NCBI RefSeq assembly: GCF_002802965.1
Contig: NZ_NXGA01000001.1
Location: 2,486,718-2,516,546 of the forward strand
Direction: 5' to 3'
Origin: Sporolactobacillus pectinivorans
Lineage (GTDB): Bacteria; Bacillota; Bacilli; Bacillales; Sporolactobacillaceae
DNA: 29,829 nt
Shown: piece after piece, positions 25,763 to 29,829 of the stretch
Numbering within the stretch: the first letter of the stretch is position 1
Layout: each line of letters begins with the position of its first letter
Made by a program: the position numbers and the translations under genes
Notes under the pieces: model-generated
Databases searched by the model: none
Told to the model about the DNA's origin: nothing
The model's input: only the letters and a program-made list of their open reading frames with translations

Positions 25763-25775
25763 AAAATCCTTTTTT
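25763..25775. promoter_or_regulatory. Possible ComK-type AT box upstream of comGA
   Basis: AAAA-TCCTT-TTTT matches the half-site pattern AAAA-N5-TTTT bound by ComK in B. subtilis. A weaker second AT-rich copy lies near 25738-25750. The surrounding DNA is AT-rich, so chance occurrence is likely enough to keep confidence low. No gene is evident in 25595-25803. Confidence 0.3.
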
Positions 25776-25803
25776 TATAGAAAAGATTTCATCAGGCGAT
25801 GAC

Positions 25804-25845
25804 AAAAAGCAGCCCAAAGCTCTCGCGCTGTGCGCCTCAGGCTGC
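25804..25845 (-). terminator. Rho-independent terminator of mgsR
   Basis: On the minus strand GCAGCC (25845-25840) pairs with GGCTGC (25814-25809), with additional inner pairing, followed by TTTTT. It lies about 40 nt after the mgsR stop and would insulate comGA from mgsR. Confidence 0.65.
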
Positions 25846-25886
25846 CGGGCCTCATATTCTCACCATTATTATTGAAAAACATTTTT

Positions 25887-26273
25887 TTACGTTGCCTGCC
25901 TGACTGTACATTCATGGTTTTCAGATATTATTTTCATCAAATCATCAGAATGATAACCGACGATCAGCTTCTCGCCATCGGTTAGGATAGGCCGGCGAAG
26001 CAGCCTCGGCTCCGAAGAAAGAAGTTGAAGTGCCTCGCTGAGCGGCAGAGCATCAAGGTCTACATTCAATTGTTTATAAAGTGTGCTTCGTGTAGCCAGA
26101 ATATCTTCCACACCTGACTTCGACAGTTTAACAAGTTCCATCAGTTCGGAAACATTTGGCTTGTCGCGGAAGAGATGCCGTTCTTCGTATGGAATGTCAT
26201 GATCTTTTAGCCATCCTTTTGTTTTCCTACACGATGTACAGCTTGGATACGTATAAAAAACTAATTTGCCCAT
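25887..26273 (-). CDS. mgsR: Spx/ArsC-family stress regulator MgsR
   Basis: This is an Spx-like thioredoxin-fold protein of 128 aa that in B. subtilis (MgsR, formerly YqgZ) binds RNA polymerase and modulates a subset of SigB general-stress genes. The start KLVFYTYPSCTSCRKTKGWL has the redox pair Cys12/Cys15, and EERHLFRDKP, EDILATRS and LLRRPILTDGEKLIVGY are typical. Similarity is closer to MgsR than to Spx itself. The ATG at 26273 follows GGAGGGAAG. The position next to comGA matches the B. subtilis yqgZ locus. Confidence 0.88.
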   Translation of the reverse strand: MGKLVFYTYPSCTSCRKTKGWLKDHDIPYEERHLFRDKPNVSELMELVKLSKSGVEDILATRSTLYKQLNVDLDALPLSEALQLLSSEPRLLRRPILTDGEKLIVGYHSDDLMKIISENHECTVRQAT

Positions 26274-26464
26274 CAACTTCCCTCCTCAGCACTTATTTAT
26301 TCTTTAAATTCCCGTTTGAAGAGTAAATAAACGCATTATTTCAAAGTTTCTTCATTTTTTTCTTTTTTACGCTAAAATTCGACGCTCATTTTAATTTTGA
26401 AAAAAGATGACCTGCAGCAACTGTCAAACTCAAAAAGTTTTCTATTTATTTTTTTTATGATTTT

Positions 26465-26770
26465 ATGGCAAACAGAGTCATACACTTTGACATTGAAGTA
26501 ACCTATCCGGAGAGAGCGATCGATTTTTATCAAAATGTATTCCATTGATCTTTTTAGAAGTTGGAAAGTTGAAGCTCTGACTAATGGCTAATCAAAACCG
26601 CACTCGCGATAAAGCAGGTATTGACGGAAGTTTTGAGCTGTGAACGATAGAGAAACAAAACAACGAATGTAGCGGAAAAATTATTGCCCAGCGCGCGATT
26701 CCACATGTCGGGTATCTCGCCTAATATGAGAACCCTCAAGGTTTATGTATTCGGCATTTTTCAAAGCACG
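26465..26770 (+). pseudogene. Decayed VOC/glyoxalase-family gene
   Basis: An ATG at 26465 opens MANRVIHFDIEVTYPERAIDFYQNVFH and then hits TGA (26546). Continuing across stops and frameshifts, the family pattern goes on: WLIKT, then in another frame DKAGIDGSFEL, then GKIIAQRAIPHVGYLA with a stop where Tyr is usual, ENPQG, and in a further frame FGIFQS. This order matches small VOC proteins (MANPVVHFEIP..PERAIKFYQ..VFGW ... GINGG ... AIPGVGYLAYFEDPEGNVFGIFQ). At least five in-frame stops and two frameshifts are visible, so it is non-functional. The remainder of 26274-26833 shows no other gene. Confidence 0.8.
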
Positions 26771-26833
26771 CTTAAGATTGCTGCTTCCCGGCCCAGTACG
26801 GACAAATGAACACATTGCAGCGGAGGAATTACG

Positions 26834-27655
26834 ATGAAGCTTAAATGGTTTCCGGTTTTTTTTCTATTGTATGCATTAGTTTTATCCGGATGTAGCGCAG
26901 CGGGCTTGTCAAATCGGATAAACAGCGGAATGATCATCCAAAAAGCTGTATCTCAAAGTGAGAAAATCAAAAACTCTAATTCGGATCTTACCGTCGACTT
27001 TTTTATTAAAACAGGACGCCAGTCAATTAGCAGCAAGGTAACTGCCAAGGGGCAAGTATCGTCCAACCCTTTATTTCTCCATCAGCATTATATGTCCGTC
27101 CTTAACGGCAAACAATCCATACAAATAGAGGCCTACCTGAACAAAAACGACATCTATGTGAAGTCCGATTTATTGCCGACAGCTGCCTGGATCAGTATGG
27201 GGCTCAATCAGGCCGACAATTCCGGTCTCTCATTAATAAAGGAAAGCTTTCAGCAAATGAATTCCGGAACTCAGATAAAACTATTGCAAAAATTCATTAA
27301 AAATATCCAAATTAAAGAATCCGCTAATGATTATTCAATCAATTTCACAGGTGACCAAAATGCTATTAAACAATTCGCTATGGAAATCGTAAGGAGCAAT
27401 ATGGACAATCAGCAGGCGCAAAGCGTGAGCGCTGCGGTCAATAACATGAAAATTACAAAACTGGATTATTCTTACGTTGTCGACAAAAAGACTTTCTATC
27501 CGAAATCCTATAATTCAGCGATTAAAATCACAGGTGCTGAAAATGGGCAATCAATCGATATATCTGTGACAGTCAGCGGATCGTTTTCAAAAATTAACCA
27601 GCTAAATGATTTATCCTTACCTGCAACAGTCCGCTCTGCCTCACGGATCAACTGA
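26834..27655 (+). CDS. Secreted lipoprotein of unknown function
   Basis: This 273-aa protein has a lipoprotein signal peptide: MKLKWF, a hydrophobic run and the lipobox LSGC with Cys20. It should therefore be tethered to the outer face of the membrane. The mature part is rich in Ser, Asn, Gln and Lys. It alternates predicted strands and helices, resembling DUF6612/LppX-LolA-like lipoproteins of Bacilli (for example DLTVDFFIKTGRQSISSKVTAKGQV and the terminal KITGAENGQSIDISVTVSGSFSKIN). That assignment is tentative and no ligand can be named. GGAGG lies 7 nt before the ATG. A strong terminator follows. Confidence 0.85.
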   Translation: MKLKWFPVFFLLYALVLSGCSAAGLSNRINSGMIIQKAVSQSEKIKNSNSDLTVDFFIKTGRQSISSKVTAKGQVSSNPLFLHQHYMSVLNGKQSIQIEAYLNKNDIYVKSDLLPTAAWISMGLNQADNSGLSLIKESFQQMNSGTQIKLLQKFIKNIQIKESANDYSINFTGDQNAIKQFAMEIVRSNMDNQQAQSVSAAVNNMKITKLDYSYVVDKKTFYPKSYNSAIKITGAENGQSIDISVTVSGSFSKINQLNDLSLPATVRSASRIN

Positions 27656-27683
27656 TCATCTTTTATTTAATAAGACTCTACAG

Positions 27684-27748
27684 AAAACACCCGGCGCGGG
27701 CGATCACACTTACTGAGATCATCACCGTCCGGGTGTTTTATTTTTTTA
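27684..27748. terminator. Bidirectional terminator between the lipoprotein and M23 genes
   Basis: AAAACACCCGG (27684-27694) pairs perfectly with CCGGGTGTTTT (27729-27739), closing a 34-nt internal region, followed on the plus strand by ATTTTTTTA. It lies between convergent genes. Confidence 0.75.
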
Positions 27749-27792
27749 TCGAGTGCTTATTATAGTGCGCGATTTAGAGTGAGCAATCCTTG

Positions 27793-29169
27793 TTACTGAG
27801 AAATGTATTTTTCCGGGTCAACCGCTCCTGTATGCGGTGGCGGTGTCCACGGACCTATATAGAGTTCAAAATGCAGATGAGAACCGAACGCTTCACCCGT
27901 CGCACCCATAGCTCCAATGACTTGGCCCTGCGAGACCTTCTGACCATCCGATACATTGTAACTTGACAGATGTGCATAAACAGTTGTGTAAGTCTGTCCG
28001 CTGATAAAATGAGAAATCATCACGCAGTTGCCATAGCTGGAAGACTGGTAAGCTTTAAAAACGATCCCATCGGCGGCAGCGTGAATGGGCGTTCCGGTGC
28101 TGTTTGCAATGTCAATGCCGGGATGAAACGAATGATCAAACGTTCTGTAGCCGAACCCCGATGAGATAACACCTGCAGCAGGTTTAATAAAATTGCCTTG
28201 AGCGGTTGGGGCAACGGCGGGAACGGGTGCCTGCTGCGGCTGTGCTGTTCCCGCAACAGATGGTGCTCCGTTTGAGCTACCGTTTGTTAAAGCTGAGACT
28301 GAGCTACTTGAACTCGCACTTGAATTCGAACCGGAAAGCCCTGCTTTCTTCTTCGCATCTGCGGCTGCAGCTTTCTTGAGTGTCTCTTCCTTTGAAAGAC
28401 TTGTAATCTGTTGATTAATGACACTTGCCTGCGCCTGCAGGATGCTGGCTTCTTCGTTCTTATTCATGACCGCACTATTAATATCGGACGCTTTTTGCTT
28501 CAGCTGTGAAAGGAGTGATTTCTGGTTTTCTTCTTCCCGATTCAGATTCCGATTCAAGGTTGTAAGACTTGCCAGATCCCAGCGTGTCTGATCCAGTTTG
28601 TTCTGAACCAGTTTTTGCTTTTCCAGTTGAGCCGTTTTATCTTTTTTCTGATCGTTAATAATTTTATTATCCTGATCTGTTATTGTCTTTACGGCGAGCA
28701 ACCGGTCGATAAAATTTCCGAAGCTGCTGGATCCCATAAGTACGTCAAGATAGCTGATTGCCCCGCCATTTATGTATATTGACCGTATGCGTTCGCCCAA
28801 CAGCTTTCCACGCATGTCAATCCTTTTCCCAATCGACTTGATATCGGTTTTAAGCTGCGCTACTCCCTGTTGATTTTGGCTGATGTCCGCTTGTTTTTTC
28901 GCTATCTTGCCGTTCATGTTGTCAATTTGCTTCTGAGATTCAATGATCCCGGTCAAAACATCATTTTGCCTTTTATTATTCTGCGACAGTTGTTTTTTTG
29001 AAACATTCAGATCGTTTTGATTACTGATCTGTTTCTGCTTGACTGCAGCCAGTTTCTCATTAAGCTGCGATTGAGTTTCCGCAGAAACAAGAGTCGCGTT
29101 AAAACCAGTCGCCAGCACGATCGCTAGACATGCGGTCGCTGCGCGGCGGATTACTTTTGCTTTCTTCAA
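27793..29169 (-). CDS. Secreted PcsB-like peptidoglycan endopeptidase with M23 domain
   Basis: This 458-aa protein is a cell-wall hydrolase of the EnvC/PcsB-like type. A signal peptide ends at LVSA (27-30). Residues about 32-270 form a long Gln/Lys-rich coiled coil with the PcsB-type segment IRSIYINGGAISYLDVLMGSSSFGNFIDRL. A Ser/Ala/Gln/Pro-rich linker (about 275-325) joins it to a LytM/M23 metallopeptidase domain (about 327-458). Zinc ligands are His349 and Asp353 (HPGID) and His433 (HLHFE), with His400 in YAHL. In such proteins the coiled coil often holds the enzyme inactive until FtsEX acts. TTG at 29169 is chosen as start, 10 nt after AAGGAG; a TTG at 29178 is too close to that site. Confidence 0.9.
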   Translation of the reverse strand: MKKAKVIRRAATACLAIVLATGFNATLVSAETQSQLNEKLAAVKQKQISNQNDLNVSKKQLSQNNKRQNDVLTGIIESQKQIDNMNGKIAKKQADISQNQQGVAQLKTDIKSIGKRIDMRGKLLGERIRSIYINGGAISYLDVLMGSSSFGNFIDRLLAVKTITDQDNKIINDQKKDKTAQLEKQKLVQNKLDQTRWDLASLTTLNRNLNREEENQKSLLSQLKQKASDINSAVMNKNEEASILQAQASVINQQITSLSKEETLKKAAAADAKKKAGLSGSNSSASSSSSVSALTNGSSNGAPSVAGTAQPQQAPVPAVAPTAQGNFIKPAAGVISSGFGYRTFDHSFHPGIDIANSTGTPIHAAADGIVFKAYQSSSYGNCVMISHFISGQTYTTVYAHLSSYNVSDGQKVSQGQVIGAMGATGEAFGSHLHFELYIGPWTPPPHTGAVDPEKYISQ

Positions 29170-29323
29170 TATTATCAATCTCCTTACAAAATCTATCCTA
29201 ATCTTTCAGCAATTGACAATATCTTTATTATAACAATAGTTTTCAATCATTTGAGACAAATTAGATTACAATTTTATTTCTTCTTCATGAACAAAAAAAG
29301 AGGCTGTCCCAAAAGGTAGCCCC

Positions 29324-29370
29324 AAATATAAAAATCGAGAGGATTTGATGTCCTCTCGATTTTTATATTT
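29324..29370. repeat. Perfect 20-bp subterminal hairpin of the IS
   Basis: Arms at 29324-29343 and 29351-29370 (core ATCGAGAGGA / TCCTCTCGAT) are fully complementary over 20 bp with a 7-nt loop. It stands between the terminal repeat and the transposase promoter region. It likely stops or attenuates transcription entering from outside, a known way of keeping transposase expression low. Confidence 0.85.
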
Positions 29371-29450
29371 CTGTTGGTTTTTCGCAGAAAAAAACCGCCT
29401 TTCCTTTTATAATGTAAATGACCAGTCCACATTATTCGGAGGCGATTTTT

Positions 29451-29829
29451 TTGATTCTCTTTAAAGAGTATAACATGAACCAGCTTATTCTACCAATGGA
29501 TTTCAGTGACAGTATCCCCAGAAACCATGTTGCCCGGGCGGTGAGTACCTTTGTGGATGGGATTGATCGTCAGGTCTACCTAAAAGCTTACAAGGGCGGC
29601 GGCCGTCCCTCCTATAATCCCCGGATGATGACCAAGGTGCTGCTTTACGCTTATACTCAGAAGTGGTATTCCTGCCGACAGATTGCCCGGGCTTTGCGTG
29701 AAAATCTGCCGATGATGTGGCTTGCCAGCCAACAGACACCGGATTTTCGCACGATTCAGCGATTTCGTGTGCACCAGATGAAGACCTGTCTTCAGGACGT
29801 GTTTGAGGACTTTACGGCGCAGCTGCTTC
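29451..29829 (+). CDS. IS1182-family transposase, N-terminal part
   Basis: The first 126 codons of a DDE transposase are visible. The N-terminus ILFKEYNMNQLILPMDF is the family hallmark, followed by AYKGGGRPSYNPRMMTKVLLYAYTQKWYSCRQIARALRENLPMMWLASQQTPDFRTIQRFR, the helix-turn-helix region. The DDE catalytic residues lie beyond the window. TTG at 29451 is the likely start: GGAGG lies exactly 8 nt before it, and it includes the conserved FKEYNMNQ. The ATG at 29475 would lose that part. No frameshift is seen in the available portion. Confidence 0.9.
   Translation, partial: MILFKEYNMNQLILPMDFSDSIPRNHVARAVSTFVDGIDRQVYLKAYKGGGRPSYNPRMMTKVLLYAYTQKWYSCRQIARALRENLPMMWLASQQTPDFRTIQRFRVHQMKTCLQDVFEDFTAQLL

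Larger units (their letters stand above)
29300..29829 (+). mobile_element. Left end of an IS1182-type insertion sequence (continues beyond the window)
   Basis: The boundary is marked by a terminal-repeat-like AGGCTGTCCCAAAAGG starting at 29301, a sequence shared by many IS ends of this type. A perfect hairpin and a transposase gene reading to the window edge follow. The right end and target duplication are outside the window. The element lies about 130 bp upstream of the M23 gene, in the opposite orientation. Confidence 0.85.

Noticed and set aside
25614..25802. Plus-strand 62-codon frame upstream of comGA
   Set aside because: It has no ribosome site and lies in the comGA leader; its composition is AT-rich and it resembles no known protein.

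Overview
The window is a chromosomal segment of an endospore-forming Bacillales bacterium of moderate GC content. It carries the whole spoIIIA sporulation operon, a Bacillus-type accB-accC-yqhY-nusB-folD-xseA-xseB-ispA run, mntR, mgsR and comGA/comGB, in the order known from Bacillus subtilis. Several genes normally found there are missing (comGC-comGG, tapA-sipW-tasA/sin, lipM, aroQ, papA, yqhV). This suggests a relative outside Bacillus proper; a Sporolactobacillaceae-like lineage is possible but is only a guess.

Layout. 1-4018 (minus): ispA (3' part outside the window), xseB, xseA, folD, nusB and the Asp23-family yqhY. A strong candidate promoter for nusB is wrapped in a perfect inverted repeat. 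4039-5870 (minus): accC and accB, with an extended -10 promoter. 6052-11459 (minus): spoIIIAA to spoIIIAH, with a candidate SigE promoter and a terminator. 11506-12868 (minus): efp with its terminator and a possibly structured leader, then the membrane gene yqhR. 13129-14501 (plus): yqhQ and yqhP. 14595-16013 (minus): a patatin-like hydrolase and mntR. 16215-16598 (plus): a membrane-anchored rhodanese. 16720-20914 (minus): gcvPB, gcvPA and gcvT under a tandem glycine riboswitch. 21050-23507 (plus): the SNF2-type helicase yqhH and its uncharacterised partner yqhG. 23494-25594 (minus): comGB and comGA. 25887-26273 (minus): mgsR. 26465-26770 (plus): a decayed VOC/glyoxalase gene. 26834-27655 (plus): a lipoprotein. 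27793-29169 (minus): a PcsB-like M23 endopeptidase. 29300-end (plus): the left end of an IS1182-type insertion sequence.

How the genes work together. AccB/AccC supply the biotin carboxylase half of acetyl-CoA carboxylase. FolD and the glycine cleavage genes feed one-carbon tetrahydrofolate metabolism. XseA/XseB form exonuclease VII, and IspA makes farnesyl diphosphate. SpoIIIAA-AH build the mother-cell side of the forespore feeding channel. Most of the window is conserved core genome. The less usual signals are the palindrome around the nusB -10 box, the possible pseudoknot-containing leader of efp, the truncated comG locus that overlaps yqhG tail to tail, the VOC pseudogene, and the YqhH-YqhG pair of unknown role. 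No tRNA, rRNA or CRISPR array was seen.
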